64,000 nt of DNA from Cyclina sinensis. Lineage: Eukaryota > Mollusca > Bivalvia > Venerida > Veneridae. A program made the position numbers and the translations under genes. The DNA lies in the NCBI GenBank assembly GCA_012932295.1, contig JAAONU010000014.1, forward strand, positions 3,661,063 to 3,725,062, read 5' to 3'. Positions 21,311 through 34,300 of the stretch are shown here, one piece after another; position 1 is the first letter of the stretch, and each line of letters opens with the position of its first letter. Under the pieces are notes generated by a model. The model ran no database searches. It was not told where the DNA came from and saw only the letters and a program-made list of their open reading frames with translations.

Positions 21311-23322
21311 GTCACTTTCAGTAGTACGTTCAACCAGAATCAAAATGAACACCCAAACCAATTATGGGACACGTTCAAAGCTGAGATAAAAAGGTTATCA
21401 ACCAAACACATACCGTCAAGACAATGCAAAAATGAAGCTGATTTACCATGGGTTACTCGCGATATTGTTAAACAGATTAGGAAAAGGAACAAGCTCTTCA
21501 CAAAAATAAAAAGGTCTCGGTCACAGAATTGCCAGAACATAAAGAAATTCAAACATCTTAAGGCATCAGTGCAAAAACAAATAAGAAATGCTTATTGGTC
21601 ATATCTAGAGTCAATCATCTTCTCAGATAATACATATCCAGAAAAAGTTCTACAACTTTATTAAACACAAAAAAACTGAAAACACAGGAATTGCACCACT
21701 CAGCACTGATGGACATACTTACAGTGACCCAGTGTCAAAGGCAAACATACTAAACAAACAGTTTGAATCAGTTTTCTCAAAGCCTTCACCACTCAGTCTC
21801 AAACGAATAGCTAAAAGCACAATGTCATCACTTGGTCACCCGCCCATGGCTCCCATATCCGTCTCAGTTCAAGGAGTTGATAAGTTATTGACAGGACTAA
21901 ACCCCCACAAAGCCCAAGGTCCAGATAAGATTTCACGTAGGTTACTCAAAGAGCTACACACAGAGATAGCACCAATCCTTAAAATCATATTCTAAAGATC
22001 ACTAGACACAGGTATTGTTTCTAAGGATTAAAAACATGCCATCATCACACCAGCACACAAAAAAGGGTCAAAATCAAAACCTAGCAATTACAGACCAATA
22101 TCACTCACATGTATAGCATCAAAACTAATGGAACACATCATTCTTTCAAACATGATGGATTACTTTGACAAACACAATATACTTTGCCCCCAGCAACATG
22201 GCTTCAGGTCAAAACATAGCTGTGAGACACAGCTCATTGGCTTCACACAAGAAATAGCTGACAACCTTAATCAAGGTCAACAAACTGATGTCATAGTCAT
22301 GGACTTCAGTAAAGCCTTTGACAAAGTAGACCACCACAAACTCATACACAAGCTGAAACACATGGGAGTTCATCCACACATCAGTTCATGAATACAAAAC
22401 ATTCTCAAAAACAGATCACAACAAGTATTAGTGGAAAACAAGGTCCCTGACATGCTCCCTGTGCTGTCTGGTGTCCCGCAGGGATCGGTCTTAGGTCCGT
22501 GTCTCTTTCTCGCATACATCAATGACCTACCAGGAAGTGTCAGGAGCCGGGTGCCGACGACACCATAGTTTATTTAACAATTAAATCACAAGCATCTGCA
22601 CAAACCTTACAAAATGATCTGCACAACCTTGAAATATGGGAAAAAAGAATGGTCAATGGAATTCAACCATGACAAGTGTGAAGTACTCAGAATAACACAG
22701 GAAAAAGAAACTGGTCATCTTTCCCCACACCCTACATAACACTGCTAGTATACTGAAAAGCACAGAAAATGCAAAATACTTACGAGTTACCATAAGTGGT
22801 AACCTAAACTGGTCATCCTATATGAACAATACTACAAACAAAGCAAAAAACAGCTTAAGATTCATCAGACGAAATGTCAAAATCAAAAAAAAAATAACTC
22901 AGAGAAGCAGCATACAAAACATATGTAAGACCACAGATTGAAAACTGTTCAACTATATGGCTTCCATAGAAAAATATCTTATTCACAGAATAAAAATGGT
23001 CCAGAGGTCAGTTGCAAGGTACGTACATAATGATTACCGCTATACAAGCAGTGTAACAAACATGATGAATGAACTAAAATGGTCAACTTTAGAACAAAGG
23101 CGAAACCATGCCAGTCTGGTCATGCTACACAAAATAAAAAACAAACAGGTCAACGTCGATCACAATCACCTTACAAACACAAGAAACAACAAATTCCTCA
23201 TCCAACAATCAAAAACACAACATCACATGAACTCATTCTTTCCAAGGACTATGCGACTCTGGAACGAATTATCGACCGAGATTAAGGCTACTCCACTTGT
23301 GCCAGCTTTTATAAATGTTTAA
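21308..23322 (+). pseudogene. Reverse transcriptase and C-terminal region of the LINE
   Basis: The pieces in separate frames are 21308-21664 (linker with basic residues), 21732-21995 (LLTGLNPHKAQGPDKIS), 22128-22391 (HGFRSKHSCETQL, VIVMDFSKAFDKVDHHKL), then SGVPQGSVLGPCLF near 22,470-22,510. A small deletion near 22,550 removes the residues before the catalytic Asp-Asp. 22957-23322 is the C-terminal domain. Stops at several joints make it inactive. Confidence 0.85.
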
Positions 23323-23460
23323 GTTAGATCTTCAGTCAAATCTTGTTTTCTTGGTTATCATCTTTTATAACTTTATTGTTCCTGACAAGCGCCAGCCGAG
23401 TAAAGTCAGTATTGACTTTTGGCAGTAATAAGTTGAAGTTGAAATTTGTTTAGTTATTGT

Positions 23461-24560
23461 TCTTAGTTAGTTTTTCATGCTTTTTCTTCGGACAATAACT
23501 CAATAAGTTTTTGAGGTATCAACTTGAAACTTCATAGGTTGATAGTTCTCACTCACTGGGGAGGAGTGCTGTGCATAAGAATAATGATTAAGCAAACACA
23601 TTCAGCGGGGAATGGCCATCTCAACATGGTTCTTTTCCACAATATTTGTAATATGTAACGGTAATACACTTGATTATTGTCATGAATCGGATTAAAGTCG
23701 GATTTTTAGTATTTCATGAGGGTTACAAATAGGCTTCTATCTTGGATTAAAAAAACAGTCTAAACACTCTGAAGTCCAAATGTTTGACCAAGTTATCGTG
23801 AAACATAGTCAGAGTGACTGTTTTGATAATATTTGATGCAAAAATTAGATCATTAGGCTAAAATAATTGAAATCTTTTAGGGCAAATATATTTTGACTAG
23901 TAAATCTTCTGTTCATGATTCTTTAAAAGCGTTTTGGTTTTCACTTTTGGTGTTTAAATGCTTAAGCTGTCAGTGAAGAGTTACAGCAAGAAAAAAGACT
24001 AATCAAATATTCAGGTAAAAACAAAACGTAAATTTTTTCATTTCTCTAAAGTTCCTCCATAGAAATGTTCAAAATATATCCCAGGTTTAATAATTGGCAC
24101 TTGAAATTCACCTGTTTTACACACAAGTATTATGGTGAAATTTAAAATCTTCTCTCAAAGAAATAAAACTAAAGTGGACTTGTACTAGGATTGTCCAAAC
24201 CTGGCTCCTGTGAATACTATTAGCTTACTCTGTGCTTGAAGCTATATCTATAAAGAAAATCTTTAAAACATCTTGTTTTAAATATGTCTCAAAGGTTTCG
24301 CTGAATTCCATCAACAATTTTCAAATAAAGCCCATTTAAAATTATTGAAGTTGTAAATAATTTTTGTTATATTGGTCTCACATTTACAAGGCAATAACTT
24401 GTCATGAACATGATGTTCATGAATTTTATGTAAAAGGTAAAAGTGTCTGGATTTCGATATTATGTTCCTTGTTTAATTGTGGTAAATTACCAAAAATTTA
24501 TATATATTTATTTCAAATATTTGACCCAAATCAATCCCTCTGTACTTGAGTCAATTTATC
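23461..24560. other. No gene seen
   Basis: AT-rich spacer. 23480-23540 resembles 6160-6230 (AATAACTCAATAAG, TTTGAGGTATCAACTTGAA) and is probably part of an interspersed repeat. Confidence 0.4.
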
Positions 24561-24599
24561 GTTGGTACCGGTTGCTCATATGACCGATGCCTCTCCCTT

Positions 24600-24860
24600 C
24601 TCTCCCCCCCCCCCCCCCAACCAGCAGAGATTAATTGTTTCATGTTGTGGGGGATAGTGTAAGATACAGGAAGCATCTCGTTCCAGAAACACCCCTGGTT
24701 CCTTTGCATACCTAATGTTCAGTACTGGAACCTCGGTTTAAAATCTCCTCCGAAAGACAATTAGAAATGTTAGTGGAAGAGCGGGAAATAAATCTCGACC
24801 CCTGGGTTACCAGTCCAGCTCGTTACCACTGGATCACTGATCCGCTCCATTTGACCCAAA
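24600..24860 (-). repeat. tRNA-derived SINE, degenerate, with poly-C run
   Basis: On the minus strand a tRNA-like head (A-box-like GTGATCCAGTGGTAACG; B-box-like GGGGTCGAGATT) at 24860-24780 is followed by an unrelated body. A run of about 15 C lies at 24604-24620. It does not fold into a clean tRNA. Confidence 0.45.
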
Positions 24861-27385
24861 GATCTGTCCTCAGCATTTATACGGCTCTGAAATTTGTTTG
24901 GAAGAACCAATATATAACATCAAAAAACATTTTATTAAAATTAGAAAGATTTTTTCCCGCCATAGTTACAAAAGCATGGAGAGGAGCACTTATGACATAA
25001 CAAATATTGCGCTAAACTTAGAAAGCATGGGGAGAAGACAAAAAATAGTGCATTAGGTAAAAAGCATGGGGAGGAGAATAAACATATAGAAGTAATAGCT
25101 AAAACATAACAAAATCGTGGCATTCACGACACGGTGTTGTATACTGCCATTCACATTTAAAATTCTAAATACTGTCACATACGATGTTCTGATTAAAATT
25201 AAAAATGCATATATTTGTTGCAATGGGCCAGTGGCCTTGAAAGCAAATAAATTTTGTCATTGTCATTTCCCTAGTCATAATGGGCTCGATCTCAAATGTT
25301 CGACAAAGAAATACAAAAGAAATAGAATAACCGCTCAATAAAAATCTCAGAGTTATTTCTATATTTTACATACAACATTGTCAAGAGTTTCTTTATCCAT
25401 GTTTTTTGTTGATATGGCCTTAGTTTTGATCATTGCTGGTTATTTGCCCGATGTAAAAGGTCGCATGCTCATATATAGATTTTTCAAGTGCAATTTGAAT
25501 TCAACATGCATTCGATGCAAATTTTGGTGTGCCTTACCATATTTTGACAGTCTAAGGTGTTTTAATGAAAATAAATAAACAGGTATATTTTCTTTCACCA
25601 AACAAGCTGTTATTGTATGCAAGAGCATGTAACCCGTTGAGGCCCGTCACGTACGTATACTGTCTGTATGCCACAAAAATTCAACAAAAGCGTGCTTGAG
25701 ACTATATGACATTTGCTTCACAGATATTATAGATAACCGTTTTAACGAAACGGAACATACAAAATGGAATGGCGCTCATTTCATTAAAACAGCAAAGGTA
25801 ATAAGAACTTAATCAAGCCAGTATCAATTTCGTTGATTGCCGTGATAAAAACATTTTTATCTATTTTTTGTCGTTTTGAATTATGCTGTGCTGCCAAAAA
25901 ATCTCAATGTTTTGCGACAGAGTACATTAAAATAAGGATCAGTATCTGCGCATTAATATTTTTCAGTTTTGCGACAAGTGCTTGCCATGTCACTAAGTTC
26001 TCATTTAACAAATATTTCAAAACTGCTAAAAACACGCGACTGTCAACTAGTTTCCTACGCAATTCCGCTATCTCATATTTACAGCTTTTCTGTGCATTGC
26101 CAAACTGGCTGATTGGTGATAATACATATTTTGTTTCGAATAAATATAGATTCTAGAAAGCAATTTTCTTTAATACCGTGTTAGGAACGTAGAAACTCGA
26201 TCAGTTTCTTTTATTCCTCCCATCGTGTTCTTGCTGATTTTACTGTAAGTGCTCTGGTCTCAGTAAGGTCATTGAGTACCCACCCTTTTCGCTCTACAAT
26301 GCCATTAGCTTGTTATGTTTTTGCATGCAACATTGTCGAATTGATGGGTGGGTTGGAGTTATGACAACTGGTTTGTTCTAATGAAAACCAGTTGGTGCAA
26401 GTATGAGGTTGGTCCACCCCAAAACCAGGTTTAAACTCTTAGTGGCGAAAAATATGTAATTATGCTTTCTCTTCCTCTCTATCTTTTGACTGTGTAGAAG
26501 CTGTGTTTTTTTACTGTTTTTCGTTGATACGTCGATATGCTTTTCACTCATGGACGAACGTTTACTATGCCGTTTTAAGGCAAGCTTTGATTAATTGATT
26601 TGTTTAAGCGCACCTTGCACATTGCATTTAAGTTTAGAATGCTCGTTTAAATCATTGTCACTTAGCAGCTAGAATAAAACGGGGCATTTTGGATAAGCTG
26701 CTCTTACCTATAGGCGCACACAGGGCCAGTATTTCCTACATGACTGGTATTTTGTTTTGTCTGCAGAATAGAATTATATCATCTAAACGTTGTTGAGCAC
26801 TTAATGTAAATCTACAATGTGTTGCCTTACCTTAGTCATGTGGTCGGCGTTCGCCATTAAAATGGCCGGCAGGTTCCGGTCACCAGTTATGTCCGGTCGA
26901 CAAAGCAAAATCACAAATAAAACTACTTTATCTCAAGGGCATTAATTAGGATAATGTTACTCAGACTGTAAACAATTCTAGACTATATTTTTGAAATAAG
27001 TTTATCTCATTTTAATGACAAGAATATATCTTTTTTTTATATGTTATATCTGGTTAATCATTTGCAACCAACATGCCAAACATGTTTGACAGGGTAGCCA
27101 AACACACAGTGAGCGCTTGATACAAACAACAACTCTATACATTTTTACAAGTTTATATACATTACGATTATATGCAAATTATGATGGAAATGATGATGAT
27201 GGTGATAAAAAAATAATTCTCTAAAGTCTCAATCCAGATGTAACCATTTTTTCTCCTTTCTAAAATAATGTTCACTAAGAAAATAATAAGGAATGTCCTT
27301 TTTTCAATAGCTTTCCTGATATACATACAAAATACACCGTTCCGGATCCGGTCCCTTTGGGCAAGCAGTTCTCAAAAGATTTTGA
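24861..27385. other. No gene seen
   Basis: About 2.5 kb with short frames only; the longest (25833-26156, 107 codons) shows no domain. An imperfect repeat GGTTTGTTCTAATGAAAACC near 26,370 is probably part of a hairpin. I see no supported coding or RNA gene. Confidence 0.4.
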
Positions 27386-27387
27386 GT

Positions 27388-27595
27388 CACCGTGGTCCAG
27401 GGGTAGAGCGCGGAGCTCCGGATCCGAAGGTCGCGGGTTCGAATCCCGTCAGAGGCGTGATTCTCTCACGATCTTCACATTCCTCCACGCTGCGTGAATA
27501 CTAGTATGGAACCCAGGAAGCAGTCATCGAGCGTAATGAATCTAAGTTGTAAGAACTTGTATCGCAATCGATGTAAAATAAATGTCTAAAAAAGA
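27388..27595 (+). repeat. tRNA-derived SINE
   Basis: The head contains A box TGGTCCAGGGGTAGAGC and a perfect B box GGTTCGAATCC, with CTCCGGA in the place of an anticodon loop. A body follows, and it ends in AAATAAATGTCTAAAAAAG. The acceptor and anticodon stems do not pair well, so I call a SINE rather than a tRNA gene. Confidence 0.6.
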
Positions 27596-28109
27596 AGATT
27601 TTCTATATCGGCGTTAGGTCAATTTAAAATCGCTTGACTAAATATATCAAAACGAAGAATATGTTTCTTATTTGCAGTGCAAGCCGCATTCAGTACTTTC
27701 GGCGCTCTGATTTTTACTTCCGTGTTTATCTGCGCACGAACATGCGCATGAATTTAAATCTATCTTATATCTTCAGTTGTTGGATATAGGCAGGTAGGAT
27801 TACATTTACCTAAACGTTTCAGCTTTATACGGCTTGAAACAAGTAAATGTCTTAAGGTCGATTTAAGTGTTTACTATGACAAGTGAAACGTAACAGTATT
27901 TATTGTTTACATTTGTATTAAATGTGTTTCATTTGGATTAGTATTGTTACAATCAGAGACACAGATAATAACTTACCTGAACATTTAACAAAAGATAGGC
28001 GTGTATTGATTTGTTTTCAACGAAATGTTTGCTAAAGCTATATTGCAGTTTGTACCATAGATACTATGAATTTCATAGTGCTTATTTATTATTCTTTATC
28101 CAGAGCAGT

Positions 28110-28336
28110 ATGGCTATGGCAGGAAGCATCAGAGATCTTGGTAGTGATGAGGTCAAGGAAAACGATAATGAAATATGTAGCTACTGTGCATTTAATGACA
28201 AAATTCAATCGGCAACCCATTTTTGTTTTAACTGCGGTGCCTTTGGAAGGTACTTATGTAGTTCATGTTTACGAAACCACAATCTATTTGTGGTTGGCCA
28301 TGACATACAGCTTATCGGAACTGCTTCATTGTCCAG
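28110..28336 (+). CDS. Exon 1 (coding): B-box finger
   Basis: Starts ATGGCTATGGCAGGA after TTTATCCAG|AGCAGT and ends TTGTCCAG|GTAGTA, phase 2. It holds EICSYC, FCFNCG, LCSSCLRNHN and VGHDI, the zinc ligands. The upstream open frame from 28011 is intron or leader sequence. Confidence 0.75.
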
Positions 28337-31300
28337 GTAGTATAAAGTTTGTTTTTACGTTTGCACAATGAGAGTTTTTTCTTACTAAATGTCAGTGTTT
28401 TGTCTAAATAAGGCTTTATAGATTAGCTAATTGTATAACAAAAAAACATGAAGTCGTTCAAAGTATTGCAGAAGGAATAGAAAAATGAGAAAGTGCAAAA
28501 AGCATTCATCCCATTTTAAAGAAACATATCTTTAGTTAGAAACTTTTGAGATGAACAAAAGCGCTTTCTAGTAAACACAAATGCTATCCTTTTGAGAATC
28601 TGGATTTTCATCAAATAGTATTATTAATATCCCAGTCAATGATACTGCATCTTATGACACAATTTCAACTGAAAAGAAATGAAAGGGATCATTGTAAACA
28701 TACGTGATTTTGCTTTATCGCGTACAGTCAACACTTAACATTTCAACGCTATCTTCTCATGTAACCCTGGTAGTAATTGAGATTTGCAGAGTGGTTCATT
28801 TAAAATCACTGTTAGTATGGCAAACAGAATACAAAAAAATAAACGTCTTCTTTCATAAATCGCAAGGCCTATCGCCCTGAAATTTCTTTGCAGCATTTTA
28901 TAGTTAACCTTAAAAGATTTAAAAAATATTGCAACTTGGATCATTATTGGCCCTGCCTCAGCATTTGTTTTAAACGACATAGATAAGGGGATTTGAAGTT
29001 TGCTAGTAAGATTTTCAAATAGAAATTTATAAAGAATGCTGAAGTTTTACCACTGGGGTAAATAAAGTATCACCTAAAGGGCAAACATTTTACAGAGAGG
29101 TTAATAGGAATCCTTTTTTTAGGAGTTATTGATAAAAAATTATATTTTGGTCATAACAATAAAAAAGTTTTTGTAATATGAAGGACCCTGCAACAGGTCA
29201 TCGTATCCGTCGTTGTCAGACCTTCACAGAGTAGCGTTTCTGGAAATAGTATTTTTTTGAATTGATTTTTGTAGGGATAAGTTGCCATCCCCTTGCCCTG
29301 AGATCACGAATTCTTACTCGTGAACCGAACTGTTAACATTATTAACACAAGTCTATCTTTCGTATGTTTTACAATCTTAAGGTGCTAGTCATTAGGAGAA
29401 CTTCAATAAAAGGTAAAGTAAACCTGAGTCTGTATAAGATGTACCAGTAAAGTGAAATAAATATTGTTTTTATGAAGTAGAAAAAAATGAAGAGCTAAAA
29501 AAGAAAACAAAAAGCTGTGGGTAAGTCTTTGAAGTCCAAGTTAGAGAAAACAGAATGAAAAAGAGAAACACACACAAAACCTAGCTCAAATACTCTTGAA
29601 CAAGTTAAAACACCTAGTTTAAATGCCCGGCTTATGTGCTGTAATATATATATATATATATGGTTCTTGTCACGTGATGTGATATGGCGGACTTTTTGAG
29701 CTGATGATATTTTAGCAGTTTTTTCGACTTTATCTGTAAACGAGGATATATTTTTGAAAAATTTGGAAATAAAGGAGTGTAAAAGCAATGTGTATTAATG
29801 GGTAAAGGGAAGAGACACAGACAGAAACGTAAGAAAACTAGTCTATCAGATTCCGAAGGACAAAGCAAAATTTTCTAATATGGCGGCAACAATGACAATA
29901 GGTCAGTGACTAGTGAAGATAGCGAGCTGAATGCTGAATCTTAGTGCAAATATCAGTGATGTTATAAGTGTATCAAACAGTGTTTTATATGAAGGAATAA
30001 CTAGTGACAGTTTTCAGGATCAAAAGGAGAACTCAGGTACCCCTTTATCAGTTTTTCCCACCCCTTGACCGGAGAACAGTTCACAAAGTAGTACTTTAAA
30101 CAACACCAATATGGCTACAGGCAATTCAAGTGACTCGGAAAAGCTCGATAAATTGATAGAAGCTGTTGGGCAATTAAAAGTTAGCCAGGATCGCATGAGG
30201 ACGATGTTTGAAAGCAAACTTGATAAACTTAAAAATGAACTGATGCTCAACATTGACAGTAAGGTAAAATCATTGCGTGATGAAGTCTCACTAGAAATAG
30301 GCCGTGAAAGCTCACGGATTGACACTATCTTCTCAACAATTCAGGGCATGCAAAATAAAATTGACTCATTGGAACAATTAAAAACTCACACAGGCGCAGG
30401 CAACAACAATACAATGGAAAACGGTAACGGTAACGGTTCCCAATCTACTCAAGGTCAACCGATATTTAGACCAGGTCATGTCGACGATTCGGAGATCTGC
30501 GTGATAGCTAGCGGTGTACCCTTTCTTCAGGATGGAGAGGATCTATTGCAAAAAGTTAAAGATATTGTTGAAGCTCTGGGTAACCAAGTTTACCAGAATG
30601 TCACGGTGAGATCAGCTGTTCGCTTTCGCTCTCGATTTAGTGATAGACCGGGCCTTGTGAAAATAAAGCTTAGTAATCGAGAAGAAAAAATTCTTGTTTT
30701 GAGAAATAAGATGGCTCTTATGCATTCTAACGTTTACAAAAAATATATTTGAAAAGCTGCAAATCACACGCCGAAAGATTAATAGAGCTGAATGCTCGTG
30801 CTGTGTTACGCCAGCTCCCAAACGGCCGTGATTACAGAGTCGATGCTAATGGACGTATACAACAGCGTACAAGACGAGAAAACCAGGAAGATCAGTGTAA
30901 TGTTAACATTGTTGATAAATGTTATGATGGAATCCTTGCATTATATTTTAAACATAAAGTATCTGAAATAGACTTCATAGTATTCTCCTGTTACTTACCT
31001 CCAAAGTCCTCCGCGAGAGGCCGTGATGGGCAGAGTTTCTTTGCACATCTATTAACGCAAATTTATATGCGTAGTGATTGTGACGGAATGTTCATAGGGG
31101 CAGACTTTAACGCAAGAATTGGCTCAATATCAGATATATTTCAAGGTTGTGACAATATCCAAGAGCGCAAAGTAATTGATACATCAGTTAATCAACACGG
31201 GCAGAATTTTATAGAATTTCTAAACGACGCAAAATTTTGTGTATTAAATGGCCGATTCAGTAATGATAACTATACATCACGTAAAGGTAAATCAGTTGTG

Positions 31301-34300
31301 GATTACCTGTGCGTCCCTCACGATGTTCTCTCAAAATTAAATCATTCAAGGTCACAACAGTACAAGAGATCATGGATTAGCACGGACTACACGGATTATT
31401 AGGGGAACGTTCACGCCTACCTGATCATTCCGCATTACTGGCTGAAATTGACCTGGATTTAGGTGAACTGCATTCTTCACAAGAAACCACCAACAACTAC
31501 CCAAAGGAGGAAGTCGTACACTTTAAATTAAAGAAAATACCATCAGATTTCATGGAGAGTGATTTAGCTCGTATAGCGGTTATGAATATTATTTCAAGTA
31601 TTGGAATTGCTAGGGAATCACAAACAGACATTGATTCAATCTATGGTAGATTAAGTGAAGCAATAAGAAGTGAAATGATTAACAGAATCCCAGTATACAG
31701 TACTTCGAATAGGACTAGAAAACGTATGAAAAACCAAAAACCGTACTGGAACGACGAGTTAAACACATTTTGGAATAAAATGTATGAAAAGGAAAGATAC
31801 TTTTTGAAATGTAAAGAAAAAAGACGTGTCCAAACAAGCCTCAGGTTGGAATATATTGCTGCGAGAAATATGTTTGATAAAGTTTTACGACGAACAGAGC
31901 ATCTCTACAGGTATTCGCAGGCTACAGAAATAGAGGAAATGACCACCATAAACCCAAATAAATTCTGGCAAAGAATAAGAAAGCTCGGTCCAAGAACCAA
32001 TAAATCGATACCTGTAGAAATTGTGACTTATATGGGGAGGTAACTAGGGACCAAAACGTGGTGTTTGAGAGGTGGAAAACAGATTTCGAAAATTTGTATA
32101 ATAAACAAGACACGTCCAGTTTTGACGAAACACACTATAACAGATGTAAAATACACAAACAGTTATTAGAGCAAAACATGAATGATCCGTTATATAGGTC
32201 GAACACGGAATTAAACGGGAACATCACAATCGAGGAAATCCTTATAACATTATTACGCATGCACAATCAGGATCAGCCTTCGGTCACGATAGAATACCAT
32301 ATGATGTTCTTAAATTTCCGAATATAATTATTGTACTACATCAGTTATTCCAGCTTGTGTTTGATAGTGGAATTATACCGTCACAATGGCGTAGGGCTAT
32401 AATATGTCCTATTTTGAAAGATGCAAATTCAGACAAGCGTAGTCCTTTAAATTATAGAGGAATAAGTCTTTTGCCTTGTATAAGCAAGCTCTATACTTCC
32501 TTTATAAACAAACGACTATCTCAGTATCTGGAAAACGAGGAAATACTCTTAGATGAGCAAAACGGATTCAGAGCGAATCGCTCTTGCGTAGATCATATAT
32601 TTACCCTAAACAGTCTCATCAGAAACAATAAAACTGTTTTCAGTGCCTTTATTGACTTACGTAAGTGCTTTGATTTTATTGATCGTGAAATGCTCTTATA
32701 CAAATTACTTGTAAATAAAGTTGATGGCAAAATGTATAAGTCGATAAAGAATATATACGCCAGTTCGTCGTCATGTATCAGGATTAACAATAAACTTACT
32801 GAATGGTTCAGTTGTAATAACGGATTAAAGCAAGGCTGTAATTTATCGCCAACTTTATTCTCCGTGTTCGCAAATGACCTAGTGAAGGAAATCAATAACC
32901 TTGGCCTTGGAATTAGCATGGGAAATGTCAAGATGTCGTTACTTATCTATGCTGACGATATTGTAATAGTAGCGGACTCAGAAACAAAGTTACAAAAAAT
33001 GTTAGACACTCTTCAAGAATGGTGTAAGCGTTGGCGTATATTGGTTAATACAGAGAAATCCATTTTCGAAAAGGCAACGCCAGAAGAAGTGACTTTGTTT
33101 TTAAAATAGGTAACAAATATTGGAAATAACTGATCGCTACAAGTATCTTGGAGTTATATTTTAAGAAAAGGGGAACTTTACCTACAACTGTGAATCACTT
33201 TCTAAAGCAGCGGGGCGAGCTCTAGGCAGCATAATTAACAAAATTCATAGACTCAAAGATTTTAGGTTTCGAGCATTCGAGCAGTTATTCAAATCTTGCG
33301 TAACCCCAGTACTAGATTACGGGCCAACAACGTGGGGTTACAAACGTTATCAGTCACTGGAGAATGTACAGTATAGAGCATTAAGGTACTTTTTAGGAGT
33401 ACACAGATTCACACCTTAAATGGCTTAACTAGGTGATACGGGATGGATACCATGCGAATATCGTCAATGGGGAAACATGCTTCGCTTTTGGAACAGACTT
33501 ATCGCTATGAACGATAACAGACTAACAAAACAAGTATTTGTTTATGATTACAGAATATGCCAAAATAACTGGTGCAGTGAAGTTAAACAGATTATGGAAT
33601 GTATAGGACTCTCTACTGACCACTTATCAGAAGGACGTTAATCTTCTACATACCAAGACTCTAATAAATAATTATTATGCTAGCATATGGTCACGTGATA
33701 TTCAATCCGTACAGAAATTGAGAACTTACAGAACCTTCAAAAATGATAATAAATGTGAATCATATGTGCAACTGAATCTTAAGAAAAATAAAAGATCCTT
33801 ACTGTGTCTATTACTATTTGGTATATTACCATTACGTATAGAGACCGGGAGGTATGTAGGCGAACCACCAGAAGAAAGACTTTGTAGATTCTGTACACTA
33901 AATAAGTTTGAAGATGAACTTCATTTTATCCTTGATTGTGATTTGTACAGTTCTATCAGAAATAATGTACTGGGCGATTTGTTAAGAAGCAATGAACTGT
34001 GTAATCTCTTACCATCTGAACAAATGTCGATTTTAATGAACACCTACCCCAGGAGAACCGCTAAATACATTGTTAAAAGATCTTTTGTATAGACGCACTA
34101 TACTGTACTCTAATTCATAATGTTATATCATACCTGTATATAGTTATAAAAAAATAACTGTCTGACCATTTCACGCATCAAAAGTACTAACTCTTCTGAA
34201 AAGAACATTTAAATGACTTAATTATTTTATTGTGTTAAGGTGACATATAGGTCCATTGGGCCGGGTGCTATTTGTAAACAACTTGAATACTTGTACACAT

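Larger units (their letters stand above)
20098..23460 (+). mobile_element. Non-LTR retrotransposon (LINE) with PHD-like finger, endonuclease and RT; decayed
   Basis: The 5' end starts with the same GCAGAGGTCCC leader as the fragment at 6264, so the 5' end is probably complete. It encodes in order a cysteine-rich finger, an APE/EEP-type endonuclease and a reverse transcriptase with a C-terminal region, all on the plus strand but spread over several frames with stops. The 3' untranslated part runs to about 23,440. The overall style is that of the Jockey/CR1/L2 group; I cannot fix the clade. Confidence 0.85.

Noticed and set aside
25833..26156. 107-codon plus-strand frame
   Set aside because: No start context, domain, splice signal or conserved motif visible; probably chance.
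27395..27465. tRNA-Arg-like gene (CTCCGGA loop, perfect B box)
   Set aside because: The acceptor and anticodon stems do not pair properly, and the sequence continues into a SINE-like body with an A-rich end.
32593..32931. 112-codon minus-strand frame
   Set aside because: Antisense shadow of the LINE reverse transcriptase.
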